From the NCBI GenBank assembly GCA_030627625.1, contig DAOURR010000004.1:1-64000 (forward strand): a stretch of DNA of 64,000 nt. The letters run 5' to 3'. The stretch comes from UBA3103 sp002365855. GTDB taxonomy: Bacteria; Bacillota; Desulfotomaculia; Desulfotomaculales; Pelotomaculaceae. Numbering within the stretch: position 1 is the first letter of the stretch; the number at the start of each line of letters is the position of its first letter. The notes beneath the pieces were generated by a model. The model worked only from the letters and a program-made list of their open reading frames with translations. It searched no databases and was not told where the DNA came from. Made by a program: the position numbers and the translations under genes. This document shows positions 33,465 to 42,355 of the stretch, one piece after another.

Positions 33465-35219
33465 TTATGATTTTCCCGCTTTCTCTGCTTTCATGATCTT
33501 GGCCCAGGTATCTCTCAAAGACACGATCCGGTTAAATACAGGCGCCTCACTGGTGGAATCAACAGGGTCCACGAAAAAGTAACCATGCCTGAGGAACTGG
33601 TAGCGGGTAGCCGGAGCGGCGCCCGCCAGGCTTGGCTCAACCAGGCACGCGGTCAGCTTCTCAAGAGAATTAGTATTAATGCATGACTTAAAATCTTTTT
33701 CCTCGTCCGGGTTTTCTTTTGTGAAAAGGTGGTCGTACAGTCGCACTTCGGCTTTCACGGCGTGATCCGCTGATACCCAGTGCAGCGTGCCCTTCACTTT
33801 GCGCGTGGTGTTAGAACCGCTTCGGGTTTCCGGATCATAAGTGCAGCGAACTTCGATCACTTCACCGGTTTTTTCGTCCTTGACCACCCTCTCGCACTTG
33901 ATGATATAAGCGTGCTTCAGCCTCACCTCACTGCCGGGCGACAGGCGGAAAAATTTTTTCGGCGGGTCTTCGCGGAAGTCCTCCTGCTCAATATACACTA
34001 CACGTGAAAAGGGGACTTTGCGCGAGCCCATACCGGGATTCTCCGGGTTGATCTCACATTCCAGCTCCTCCACCTTGTTTTCAGGATAATTCTCAATGAC
34101 TACCCGCAGCGGGCGCAGCACGGCCATAACGCGCGGAGCGCGGTAGTTCTGGTCTTCGCGAATACTGTGTTCAAGCATAGAGATATCAACGATGCTGTTT
34201 GACTTGGCCACACCGATTTGCTCGCAAAAATCCCGAATCGACTCCGGCGTGTAGCCGCGCCTGCGCAGTCCGGATATAGTGGGCATGCGCGGGTCATCCC
34301 ACCCGCTGACATAGCCCTGTTCCACCAACTGCCGCAGCTTGCGCTTGCTCATTACGGTATGGGTCAGGTTAAGGCGGGCAAATTCAATCTGCTGCGGGTG
34401 ATAGATTTCCAGGGCATCCAGGACCCAGTCGTACAGCGGACGGTGGTCCTCAAATTCCAACGTGCAGATGGAATGGGTAATACCTTCGATTGAGTCCGAG
34501 ATGGGGTGGGCATAGTCGTACATGGGATAGATGCACCAGTTATCGCCCGTCCTGTGGTGCGTTGACCTGAGAATGCGGTAGATAACGGGGTCGCGCATGT
34601 TCAGGTTCGGAGATTTCATGTCGATCTTGGCCCTCAGCACCCGCAAGCCGTCCTCGAATTCACCGGCCCTCATACGCTGAAAAAGATCCAGGTTCTCTTC
34701 GACCGGACGGTTGCGGTACGGGCTCTCCCTGCCTGGCTCGGTCAGAGTGCCCCGGTATTCTCTGATTTCCTCGGCATTCAGGTCGCAGACATAGGCCTTA
34801 CCGGTTTTAATTAGCTGTACGGCGCACTCATACATTTCTTCAAAGTAGTCAGAAGCGTAGTACATCCTGTCGTCCCAGTCGAACCCCAGCCACCTTACAT
34901 CATTTTTGATCGACTCCACGTATTCTATTTCTTCTTTACTCGGGTTGGTGTCATCAAACCTGAGGTTGCATAACCCCCCGTTTTTTACAGCGAGCCCAAA
35001 ATTGAGGCAGATGGACTTGGCATGTCCAATATGCAGGTAGCCGTTCGGCTCCGGTGGAAAGCGGGTGTGAACCCTGCCGTCGTATTTGTTGGTCTCAAAG
35101 TCTTCGTTGATTATATTTTGAATAAAATTGACCGGTAAGTCTGAATGGCCCGTAGTCATCTCAAATACTCCCTCTTCACTTTTTTTATAATTGTATAGAT
35201 CAGTGTTCTGCATGTCCAC
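33465..35219 (-). CDS. glnS: glutaminyl-tRNA synthetase
   Basis: A 584-residue class Ic synthetase. The HIGH motif is in PPEPNGYLHIGHAKS and the KMSKS-type loop is VMSKRKLRQL. The C-terminal beta-barrel anticodon domain is complete. Many Firmicutes lack GlnRS and use GatCAB, so a GlnRS here points to the clostridial/delta-proteobacterial-type enzyme acquired in some anaerobes. The N-terminus is about 25 residues longer than usual if the GTG at 35219 (after AAGGAGGAAATGG) is used. Confidence 0.96.
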   Translation of the reverse strand: MDMQNTDLYNYKKSEEGVFEMTTGHSDLPVNFIQNIINEDFETNKYDGRVHTRFPPEPNGYLHIGHAKSICLNFGLAVKNGGLCNLRFDDTNPSKEEIEYVESIKNDVRWLGFDWDDRMYYASDYFEEMYECAVQLIKTGKAYVCDLNAEEIREYRGTLTEPGRESPYRNRPVEENLDLFQRMRAGEFEDGLRVLRAKIDMKSPNLNMRDPVIYRILRSTHHRTGDNWCIYPMYDYAHPISDSIEGITHSICTLEFEDHRPLYDWVLDALEIYHPQQIEFARLNLTHTVMSKRKLRQLVEQGYVSGWDDPRMPTISGLRRRGYTPESIRDFCEQIGVAKSNSIVDISMLEHSIREDQNYRAPRVMAVLRPLRVVIENYPENKVEELECEINPENPGMGSRKVPFSRVVYIEQEDFREDPPKKFFRLSPGSEVRLKHAYIIKCERVVKDEKTGEVIEVRCTYDPETRSGSNTTRKVKGTLHWVSADHAVKAEVRLYDHLFTKENPDEEKDFKSCINTNSLEKLTACLVEPSLAGAAPATRYQFLRHGYFFVDPVDSTSEAPVFNRIVSLRDTWAKIMKAEKAGKS

Positions 35220-35496
35220 GTTCCATTTCCTCCTTGGGACTAAAAAATACTCAGAAAAACTCAGGCCATTTTAACAGGTTGTTGTTGGCTTATATTTCCA
35301 CATTTTGTCCAATAAATAGCTGAACTATGTATAAAATTCTATGGTTTTCCCCATCTTTTCAGTTAATAAAAAAAGCGCCGGGTGCTTTTACAGGCAGGTT
35401 TGTCCTTGAGAATCGCGAAATAAACTTATAAACGCAAACCTGCCATAAATTGGCCGGTAACATCCTAATTTTTTGCTTTAAAAGGAGGCCATTCAC

Positions 35497-35856
35497 GTGA
35501 CAGCTTACGAGGCCGAGACCCTGATTAATTTTAACGAAGGGAACGATTTCGCAGAGGTCTACACATCTTCCGCACGGGTCCGCAAAATCCTTACCGGTCA
35601 GGGGTTTGAGCCGTACCAGGTGGACCGGTTTAAAGGAAGACCCTGTGGTTGGCATTTCCAGATTTCCAAAACCGCAATACTATTGAAGCCGGAGAAGAAG
35701 TCAATTAAGATTGGAGGCTCTCGCAAAAAGCCGTCAATTGCTTCAAGCGCTAAGATTACCCCAGCGGCAGAAAGCAAACCGGTTAGAGCCAGGCCCAAAG
35801 GCAGGGTAACTCCAAAACCATTTTTTGAAACTCAATTATTTGTGGATAAAGAGTAA
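35497..35856 (+). CDS. small phage-like hypothetical protein
   Basis: A 119-residue protein. Its first 75 residues (TAYEAETLINFNEGNDFAEV ... RFKGRPCGWHFQISKTAIL) resemble a small protein common in clostridial prophages, in which an ITFNEAE-like start is followed by a short beta-rich core. The last 45 residues are Lys/Arg/Pro-rich and probably disordered, perhaps binding nucleic acid. The GTG start follows AAAGGAGG with good spacing. It is the only clear gene on the plus strand between 33.4 and 47.6 kb. No phage structural genes are near. Confidence 0.65.
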   Translation: MTAYEAETLINFNEGNDFAEVYTSSARVRKILTGQGFEPYQVDRFKGRPCGWHFQISKTAILLKPEKKSIKIGGSRKKPSIASSAKITPAAESKPVRARPKGRVTPKPFFETQLFVDKE

Positions 35857-36202
35857 AAAAAGATCTGCAATATTGGGTCAACTGGAGCTGGTTTTTTTGT
35901 TGAAGCTGCTAAGTTATTTGTAGTATATAAATTAATAATCCCAATACATGGCCTGGCAACACCACCCTTGAACTATACCGCCACAGTTCCCTGGCCTGAC
36001 AAAAAAGGCTATTGCAAGACTATCTGGGATATTAAATAGTCAAGAAGTTTTGATTATTTTTATATATACAAAAGTTCGCACAAATTGAAAAGGGATTGTC
36101 GCATAATTTTAGGGAAATTTCTATACACCGAGTTGTTTGACGCTTGCCAAAAAAAGAAATAGCCAGGAAATAATCCCGGCTTTCTTAAAGCTAACTTGTT
36201 TT
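35857..36202. other. AT-rich gap with one terminator
   Basis: No gene is visible. At 36161-36181 AGCCGGG/TCCTGGCT (minus strand) forms a 7-bp hairpin followed by ATTTCTTTTTTT. It is a credible terminator of the nucleotidyltransferase operon to its right. Confidence 0.5.
36148..36181 (-). terminator. terminator of the nucleotidyltransferase operon
   Basis: Minus-strand AGCCGGG and TCCTGGCT pair around ATTATT and run into a T-rich tail with seven consecutive T, about 25 bases beyond the stop codon. Confidence 0.65.
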
Positions 36203-36877
36203 CTAGTTAAACAATCGAATAAGATTTGCCTTACACGTTACATCAACTAATGCTCGTTCATTCTTTGTTAACTCATTATCATAAATTTCTTTTAGTTTCG
36301 CATGATTTTGTTCCGATCCTTTAATAAAAGGTAATAATTCCTCAATAGACATTAAATCCTTTTTCTGTTTCATTTCCTGCCGGCGGTAATTAATCACTAA
36401 TTTATGTAAAACATATGCTTCCGGTAGTGGCACCCGCAGTTGAAAGGATCGGATTACTAAAATAGTGGTCCATTGACTCAAAATGTTCAGGTGCCGAAGA
36501 CCGGTGGCTTTTATTCCAAGACCCTCTACAGTATAGGGTTCCACCTGGCCGTGACCCATTTCTCGAACTAAGAACTCTACCTCAAGGGGCCCTTCCACCT
36601 TTGAAAATTTAATCAGCCCATCTTGGCGCTGCTGGGTTATAAAACCATAACGCTCCATTACGTCACACAATGGTACTTTTTTAGCCGGGCGTCTTATGTT
36701 TGGGATTAGAAAATCAAGATCGATTGTACGGATGCTTGGCTGGAAGCCTCTAAAATAATTAGATTCAGCATAAATATACTCAACCCAACTCCCAATTAAA
36801 ACAAGATCTGCCAAAATACCTTGTGCATCCAGCAGCCCAATAGTCTCCCAGAAAACTGCTTCCTGTGTTTTGTTCAT
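36203..36877 (-). CDS. nucleotidyltransferase-fold protein (candidate toxin)
   Basis: A 224-residue protein with the minimal nucleotidyltransferase signature: LIGSW (Gly29-Ser30) followed 23 residues later by TIDLDF (Asp53, Asp55). This GS...DxD arrangement is that of AbiEii/MenT-like and related toxins that add nucleotides to tRNA or other targets. The third acidic residue may be in EVEFLV. It overlaps the gene before it by 4 bases (ATGA). No strong ribosome site is seen, so translation is probably coupled. A toxin role is inferred from fold, pairing and promoter structure. Confidence 0.7.
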   Translation of the reverse strand: MNKTQEAVFWETIGLLDAQGILADLVLIGSWVEYIYAESNYFRGFQPSIRTIDLDFLIPNIRRPAKKVPLCDVMERYGFITQQRQDGLIKFSKVEGPLEVEFLVREMGHGQVEPYTVEGLGIKATGLRHLNILSQWTTILVIRSFQLRVPLPEAYVLHKLVINYRRQEMKQKKDLMSIEELLPFIKGSEQNHAKLKEIYDNELTKNERALVDVTCKANLIRLFN

Positions 36878-37176
36878 TTGCGTTTAAGCACTTTATCTAA
36901 AATCCTACAATCCCTCTTTATTTCTCGTAGATTTTTCACAAGTTTCTTATGTTGCTCTAATTTAAACTGTAACTCATTTAATTCTTCTTTGGATAATTTA
37001 TTTAAATATTTAGATACCATCTTTCCGTTTTCCCGGTAATCCAGATAGGGATACAAACGACCTCGAATATTCTTAAGGCGGATATTCCCCTTGGGCAAGG
37101 ACGCTAATTTCTCTTCATAGGATTGTTCCATCGACTTGAGCCGCTCATAATGGTCCTCCAAGACCCCGCGAATCAT
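36874..37176 (-). CDS. small coiled-coil partner of the nucleotidyltransferase
   Basis: A 100-residue, Lys/Glu-rich, mostly helical protein (ERLKSMEQSYEEKLASLPKG at the front, QFKLEQHKKLVKNLREIKRD at the back) with a short beta segment in between (RGRLYPYLDYRENGKMVSKYL). Proteins of this shape recur beside nucleotidyltransferase-fold genes. It is the first gene of the operon, start ATG after AGGAGGGG, overlapping the second gene. It may be the antitoxin or a target-recognition partner. No recognisable DNA-binding motif is present, which leaves open what binds the operators upstream. Confidence 0.65.
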   Translation of the reverse strand: MIRGVLEDHYERLKSMEQSYEEKLASLPKGNIRLKNIRGRLYPYLDYRENGKMVSKYLNKLSKEELNELQFKLEQHKKLVKNLREIKRDCRILDKVLKRK

Positions 37177-37190
37177 TATAACCCCTCCTA

Positions 37191-37320
37191 TTGTTAACCT
37201 GCAACATAGTAATAATTTAACCGATGCAGGTTAACAATATTCTACCCTACGACACACTGTTTTGCAAGAATATAAATTAACCTGCAAACGTTTTAATAAA
37301 TAACTAATTGCAGGTTAATT
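37191..37320 (-). promoter_or_regulatory. promoter and four-copy operator of the nucleotidyltransferase operon
   Basis: Minus-strand promoter TTGCAA (37262-37267) and TAGAAT (37239-37244), 17 bases apart. The core TTAACCTGCA occurs four times as two perfect 13-bp inverted repeats: TTGTTAACCTGCA at 37191-37203 with its mirror at 37225-37237, and AATTAACCTGCAA at 37275-37287 with its mirror at 37308-37320. Arms within each pair are 33-34 bases apart. One pair lies downstream of the -10 box (covering the start site) and one upstream of the -35 box. This is a repressor array. Confidence 0.8.
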
Positions 37321-37474
37321 TTTATTAAACGCCCAGATGGGTTGTTTATAGATATTTGCAAGAAAAAAAGCCTGCCAATAATAAGCAGGATTTTTTATCT
37401 TTTTACTGTATTTTTACTATACATATCTTTTTTTGTAACACCTAAAATCCTAAAACGCTTGATATAACTTTAAC

Positions 37475-37549
37475 TGGAGCGGGTGACGAGGATCGAACTC
37501 GCAACCCTCAGCTTGGGAAGCTGATGCTCTACCGTTGAGCTACACCCGC
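37475..37549 (-). tRNA. tRNA-Gly (anticodon CCC)
   Basis: A complete cloverleaf on the minus strand. The acceptor GCGGGTG pairs with CACCCGC, the D arm is GCTC/GAGC, the anticodon loop is TTCCCAA, the T arm contains TTCGATC, and the CCA end is encoded. Confidence 0.93.
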
Positions 37550-37652
37550 CCGGCTCCAATATTATAACTTTTCTAATCTTAAAAATCAAGTTTTGGGCTT
37601 TTCCGGATTTTTAATGAAAGCGGGCAACCAAAAGGACTGCCCGGTACAGACA

Positions 37653-37728
37653 TGGTGACCCCACCGGGATTCGAACCCGGGTTACCGCCGTGAAAGGGCG
37701 GTGTCTTAGGCCGCTTGACCATGGGGCC
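37653..37728 (-). tRNA. tRNA-Glu (anticodon TTC)
   Basis: Acceptor GGCCCCA with TGGGGTC, anticodon loop CTTTCAC, T loop TTCGAAT and an encoded CCA. All stems are intact. Confidence 0.95.
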
Positions 37729-37736
37729 AATAACAG

Positions 37737-37810
37737 AAGTCGGATGTCTGAAGTCGGAAGTCTGAAATAATCTTTTTCCGACATCTGACATCTGACGACC
37801 GACATCTGAA
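37737..37810. repeat. short repeat cluster between tRNA-Glu and tRNA-Lys
   Basis: The 75-base spacer is built almost wholly of variants of GACATCTGA: GTCGGATGTCTGA and GTCGGAAGTCTGA on the left, and CCGACATCTGACATCTGA and CCGACATCTGA on the right, so left and right halves are mirror images. The spacing is irregular, so it is not a CRISPR. Confidence 0.7.
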
Positions 37811-37886
37811 TGGTGAGCCATGCTGGACTCGAACCAGCGACACCCTGATTAAAAGTCAGGTGCTCTACCAACTGAGCTAATGGCCC
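37811..37886 (-). tRNA. tRNA-Lys (anticodon TTT)
   Basis: Acceptor GGGCCAT with ATGGCTC, D arm GCTC/GAGC, anticodon loop CTTTTAA, T loop TTCGAGT and an encoded CCA. Confidence 0.95.
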
Positions 37887-37999
37887 GTCAAGCCTTACAA
37901 TAAGATATATTACTATACCCGTAAACAGGAGTCAACCACCAAAAACCATCTTTGTTTATTTAACGGGTATATAAACAAACACAAATCAAACCTGCGAAA

Positions 38000-39286
38000 T
38001 TACCTGTACAACTCCGCCAGTAAAATTGTTTGAGAGCGCCTGCTGCCCACGCCAACCAGCGCAATGGGCGCACCTGATAGCTCGCTGAGACGCTCCAGGT
38101 ATTTCCTGGCATTGGGCGGGAGATCTTCCAATTTTCTCGCGCTGGTAATATCCTCGCGCCACCCCGGGAGCTCTTCATAAACCGGCTCGCACTCTCTTAA
38201 AACCTTGAGGCTGGCCGGAAACTCTTCCATTATTTCACCATGGTAATTATAGCCTGTGCAAATCATCAGCTTATCCAAGCCGCTTAAGACATCCAGTTTG
38301 GTGATCGCCAGGTAATCAAGGCTGTTGACCCTCACAGCATACCGGCCCACAACGCCGTCAAACCAGCCGCAGCGGCGCGGCCGGCCGGTTGTGGTCCCGA
38401 CTTCCCCGCCTTGTTTCCGAATGTATTCACCGGTTTCATTAATAAGTTCCGTAGGGAACGGGCCTTCCCCAACCCTGGTGGTGTAGGCCTTGGCAATACC
38501 GATCACCATGTCGATCTGGGTCGGGCCGATACCGGTGCCCAGGCACGCCGCCCCAGCTGTAGGATGGGACGAAGTGACGTATGGATAGGTGCCGTGGTCA
38601 AGGTCCAGAAGGGTGCCCTGGGCGCCCTCAAAAAGCACATTTTTCCCCTGCTTCACAGCATCATTAACCACTATCGACGTATCAAAAACGTACGGCTTCA
38701 AATCCGTAGCGTAACCTGTGTAATCTTCAAGCACTTGAGCATAGTCGATTGGTTCGGAATCGTAGACCTCGGTCAACAGCAGGTCTTTTCCTTCCAGGTT
38801 TCGTTCGAGCAAAGCAGCAAATTCTTTCTGATCCAGAAGGTCGACCACCCGTATGCCCATCCGGGCCGATTTATCAGTGTAAGCGGGACCTATACCCCGT
38901 CCGGTGGTGCCAATTTTTTTACTTCCCTTGCTGTCCTCTTCCATCAGGTCAAGTTTCTGATGGTAGGGAAAAATAACATGGGCCCGCTGACTTATTTTCA
39001 AGTTTGCAGTACCAACGCCCCTTTTTTCCAGGGAACGAATTTCGGTGAGAAGAGCCGCAGGGTCGATCACCACCCCGCTTCCGATAACACAAATCTTGTC
39101 GGGGTAAAGAATTCCTGAGGGGATCAGGTGAAGTTTATACTCCGTGTCGTCAACCACAACTGTGTGGCCGGCATTGTTACCTCCCATATAGCGGACCACC
39201 ATGTCGGCCTTTTCCGCCAGGTAGTCGGTTACTTTGCCTTTTCCCTCATCACCCCACTGGGCTCCTATTACAACGACTGTAGACAT
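38000..39286 (-). CDS. purA: adenylosuccinate synthetase
   Basis: A 428-residue GTP-dependent enzyme joining IMP and aspartate, the first step to AMP. The P-loop GDEGKGK is at about 12-18, with GNNAGHTVV, TTGRGIGPAYTDK and TTGRPRRCGWFD intact. The ATG follows AGGAGGTTATCCGG. It is 12 bases after the FAD enzyme and so co-transcribed with it. The three tRNA genes follow downstream. Confidence 0.97.
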   Translation of the reverse strand: MSTVVVIGAQWGDEGKGKVTDYLAEKADMVVRYMGGNNAGHTVVVDDTEYKLHLIPSGILYPDKICVIGSGVVIDPAALLTEIRSLEKRGVGTANLKISQRAHVIFPYHQKLDLMEEDSKGSKKIGTTGRGIGPAYTDKSARMGIRVVDLLDQKEFAALLERNLEGKDLLLTEVYDSEPIDYAQVLEDYTGYATDLKPYVFDTSIVVNDAVKQGKNVLFEGAQGTLLDLDHGTYPYVTSSHPTAGAACLGTGIGPTQIDMVIGIAKAYTTRVGEGPFPTELINETGEYIRKQGGEVGTTTGRPRRCGWFDGVVGRYAVRVNSLDYLAITKLDVLSGLDKLMICTGYNYHGEIMEEFPASLKVLRECEPVYEELPGWREDITSARKLEDLPPNARKYLERLSELSGAPIALVGVGSRRSQTILLAELYR

Positions 39287-39298
39287 CCGGATAACCTC

Positions 39299-40687
39299 CT
39301 AAATCCTATTTGCAATCTCCCGGGCCGCCACCACTCCTGAAACCGAGGCCTGCGCCAGGCCCCTGGTGACTCCTGCCCCATCCCCGGCCGCAAACAGGTT
39401 GTTAACCTGTGTCTCCAGGGAGTTTGACAGGGCCAAGCGGGAGGAATAAAACTTTACTTCAACGCCGTAAAGAAGAGTGTACCTGGAATAGACACCCGGC
39501 GCCAACTTGTCCAGAGCCTTCAGCATCTCCACAATACCCATCAGGTGGCGGTACGGCAGGACCAGGCTTAAATCTCCTGGCGTTGCCTCCCGCAGGGTGG
39601 GTATGGTCATGCACTTGGCCAGTCTTTCCCTGGTTGAGCGCCTGCCTGAAAAAAGGTCCCCCAGGCTCTGCACAATCACACCGCCTCCCAGCAGGTTGGC
39701 CAGGCTGGCGATATACCTGCCGTAAGCGATTGGTTCCTTAAAGGGTTCGGTGAATGTCTTGCTGACCAGCACGGCAAAGTTTGTGTTTTCGGTTTTATTA
39801 TATGCATGGCTGTGTCCGTTAACCGTTATCAGCCCGTTATTATTTTCCAGAACAACCTCCCCGTTGGGATTCATGCAGAAAGTCCGCACGTTGTCGTTAA
39901 ACGTCCGGGAAAAATAAATAATCTTAGCCTCGTATAAAATCCTGGTCAGGTGTTCCATAACCGCAGCGGGCAGCTCCACACGCACCCCGATATCCACCGG
40001 GTTTACCGCTGTTGGGAGATCCAGTCGCCGTGCCTCCTGGGTAAGCCAGTCCGCGCCCTCCCTGCCGGGCGCCAGCACCACGTACTTAGCATTTAATACC
40101 TGCCCGTCACGGGTCCTTATGCCCCTGACGGTCCCGTCTTTTACCAGGATCTCCTCTACCTGGCAGGATGTCCGCACCTCTACCCCACAGGAAACCAGGT
40201 GCTTTTGCATTCCCTGAAGTACTTCCTTGCAGCGGCCGGTGCCCATGTGCCTGATCTGAACGGGAACCAACTTCAGCTCCGCCAGCACCGCGCGGCGCTG
40301 ATAGTCCTGAATTTCTACGTCGTGCTCCAGCCCGAAAATTTGTTCTGGAGCGCCGAACTTGATATATATGCTGTCTATATATTTAATCAGGTCTGAAAGA
40401 CTTTTTTCTCCGATATATTGATCCAGGCTTCCGCCTACCTTGGTAGACAGGGTGAGCTTCCCGTCACTGAATGCTCCGGCCCCGCCCCAACCGCACACGG
40501 TTGAACAGGGTGAACAATTGAGGCAAGCCCCCCCCTGCTCACGCGCCGCGCAGACACGTTTGTCTATATCCCGCCCTTTTTCAATAATCAATATTTTCAA
40601 GCCGGTCCTGGCCTTGGATAGCTCAAAAGCAGTTAATATTCCTGCAGGGCCTGAACCTACAATAATTACGTCATACTGCATACTCAC
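39299..40687 (-). CDS. FAD-dependent dehydrogenase (COG2509-like)
   Basis: A 462-residue flavoprotein. The dinucleotide-binding motif is VGSGPAG (about 10-16), followed by a conserved Cys-rich patch CLNCSPCSTVCGWGGAGAFSD and ending with the FAD-contact LFAAGDGAGVTRGLAQASVSG. Proteins of this kind are widespread in anaerobes next to purA and have no proven reaction. The Cys patch could hold a redox disulfide or metal. It starts at GTG after GGAGGAGGGAC and is led by a good promoter. Confidence 0.85.
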   Translation of the reverse strand: MSMQYDVIIVGSGPAGILTAFELSKARTGLKILIIEKGRDIDKRVCAAREQGGACLNCSPCSTVCGWGGAGAFSDGKLTLSTKVGGSLDQYIGEKSLSDLIKYIDSIYIKFGAPEQIFGLEHDVEIQDYQRRAVLAELKLVPVQIRHMGTGRCKEVLQGMQKHLVSCGVEVRTSCQVEEILVKDGTVRGIRTRDGQVLNAKYVVLAPGREGADWLTQEARRLDLPTAVNPVDIGVRVELPAAVMEHLTRILYEAKIIYFSRTFNDNVRTFCMNPNGEVVLENNNGLITVNGHSHAYNKTENTNFAVLVSKTFTEPFKEPIAYGRYIASLANLLGGGVIVQSLGDLFSGRRSTRERLAKCMTIPTLREATPGDLSLVLPYRHLMGIVEMLKALDKLAPGVYSRYTLLYGVEVKFYSSRLALSNSLETQVNNLFAAGDGAGVTRGLAQASVSGVVAAREIANRI

Positions 40688-40847
40688 TAAAAGTCCCTCC
40701 TCCTATCCCCGGGTTATGCTTGAAAGTTCTTACGCCAACATAAAAATAACCCAAACAACAAACCTATACCAGTTGCTATTTGAGCCGTTGGTCTCCACCG
40801 CACCGGGGATGTAGTTGTCAGGGTGTCCTATTGCGGGCAGCAAGGGT

Positions 40848-40876
40848 ATTTTAGCAAAATGATCAGTTATTGTCAA
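40848..40876 (-). promoter_or_regulatory. promoter of the FAD enzyme-purA operon
   Basis: Minus-strand TTGACA (40871-40876) and TAAAAT (40848-40853), 17 bases apart, with a 160-base leader before the first gene. No purine riboswitch is recognisable in that leader. Confidence 0.7.
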
Positions 40877-40945
40877 GCAAACTTAAAGCATTTAAAGAAT
40901 TTTTAAAGTATTTTAAAGGATTTTAAGTACAATATAAAAATATTT

Positions 40946-42283
40946 CTAGGTCTGAATGTCTCCGTGGTTTTTCATCAGAGGCACAAATTTGGTGTATTTG
41001 TCTAAAAATCCAAGTTCAATAAACCCTACCGGCCCGTTGCGGTGCTTGGATATAATTATTTCCGCAATGCCTTTTTTTTCTGAATCCCTATTATAGTATT
41101 CATCACGGTAAATAAACATGATCAGGTCGGCATCCTGCTCTAAAGAACCAGATTCTCGCAGGTCCGACATGATCGGCCGTTTTTTATCCCTCTGCTCTAC
41201 GGAGCGACTAAGCTGCGCCAGGGCCAGGACAGGTACATTCAGCTCCTTGGCCAACCCCTTTAAGGACCGGGATATTTCAGATATCTCCTGCTGGCGGTTC
41301 TCCGACCTGCGACTGCCCTGCATCAGCTGCAGGTAGTCTATTACAATCAGGCCCAATCCTGTTTCAGCTTTGAGTTGCCTGACCTTGGCCCGGATATGAC
41401 GCACTGTGATGCCAGGAGTATCATCTATATAGAGCGGCGCTTTAGCCAGCTTTCCCTTTGCCTCATGTAGTTTTTGCCAGTCTTCTTCGTCCAGTTCACC
41501 AGTGCGGATATGCTGGTGATCCACCTTGGCCTCCGAAGAGAGAATCCTCTGAACCAGCTGTTCCTTTGACATTTCCATGCTAAAAATAGCTACTGGAATA
41601 TCGTGCTTCAGAGAAGCGCTGTATCCTATGGTGACACCTAAGGCGGTTTTGCCCATGCCGGGGCGGCCGGCCAGGATGATCAGATCACTTGGCTGCAGTC
41701 CGCAACAGATCCGGTCCAGGTCACCAAACGAGGTTGGGACCCCGGTCACATTGCCCCGGTTATTATAAAGAAACTCCAGGTTGGCGAAAGTGTCCAGAAG
41801 GATATCCTTGACGGCATAAAACGCTTTGGCGGCGCTTCTGCCCCCTAGTTCCGTAATCATGCGCTCGGCTTCGGCAATCAGCTTCTCTGGTTCTTCACCT
41901 TCTTCAAATCCCATGCCGGCGATCCGGGTTGACAGGTGAATCAGGGTGCGCAGCAGCGACTTTTCTTCAACGATGCGCACGTAGTAATCAATACTAGCGG
42001 CTGTGGGAACCATTTCTGCCAGCGATGCCAGGTAGGATACTCCGCCTGCCCGATCCAGCGCTCCTTGCTGTCTCAGGTTTTCGCTTACCGTGATCAGATC
42101 TACAGGATTCCCGCTCTCATTTAAATCGAGCATGGCCTCATAAATTTTTTTATGGCTTTCCCTGTAGAAGTCCTCCGGGCGGAGAACCTTCATAGCCCTG
42201 TAGATAGCCTCCCGGTCCAGAAGAACGGCGCCCAGTACTGACTGCTCGGCGTCTATGTTTTGCGGGGGAATTCGATCCAACAA
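40946..42283 (-). CDS. dnaB: replicative DNA helicase
   Basis: A 445-residue hexameric fork helicase (DnaC in Bacillus naming). The N-terminal primase-interaction domain begins RIPPQNIDAEQSVLGA, and the RecA-like C-terminal domain has Walker A GRPGMGKTA, VAIFSMEMS and IVIDYLQLM. The TTG at 42283 stands six bases after AAAGGTG; a GTG three codons earlier overlaps that site. It is the last gene of the rplI-lonC-dnaB run. Confidence 0.96.
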   Translation of the reverse strand: MLDRIPPQNIDAEQSVLGAVLLDREAIYRAMKVLRPEDFYRESHKKIYEAMLDLNESGNPVDLITVSENLRQQGALDRAGGVSYLASLAEMVPTAASIDYYVRIVEEKSLLRTLIHLSTRIAGMGFEEGEEPEKLIAEAERMITELGGRSAAKAFYAVKDILLDTFANLEFLYNNRGNVTGVPTSFGDLDRICCGLQPSDLIILAGRPGMGKTALGVTIGYSASLKHDIPVAIFSMEMSKEQLVQRILSSEAKVDHQHIRTGELDEEDWQKLHEAKGKLAKAPLYIDDTPGITVRHIRAKVRQLKAETGLGLIVIDYLQLMQGSRRSENRQQEISEISRSLKGLAKELNVPVLALAQLSRSVEQRDKKRPIMSDLRESGSLEQDADLIMFIYRDEYYNRDSEKKGIAEIIISKHRNGPVGFIELGFLDKYTKFVPLMKNHGDIQT

Positions 42284-42355
42284 AGAAATCACCTTTTACT
42301 TTTGCTTTAACAGTATTCATACCAAGATCTTAGCGCAAACGTGAAATTTTTTTTA

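Noticed and set aside
37737..37810. Possible CRISPR-like repeats
   Set aside because: Repeat units are 9-13 bases, overlapping and in both orientations, with no spacers and no cas genes.
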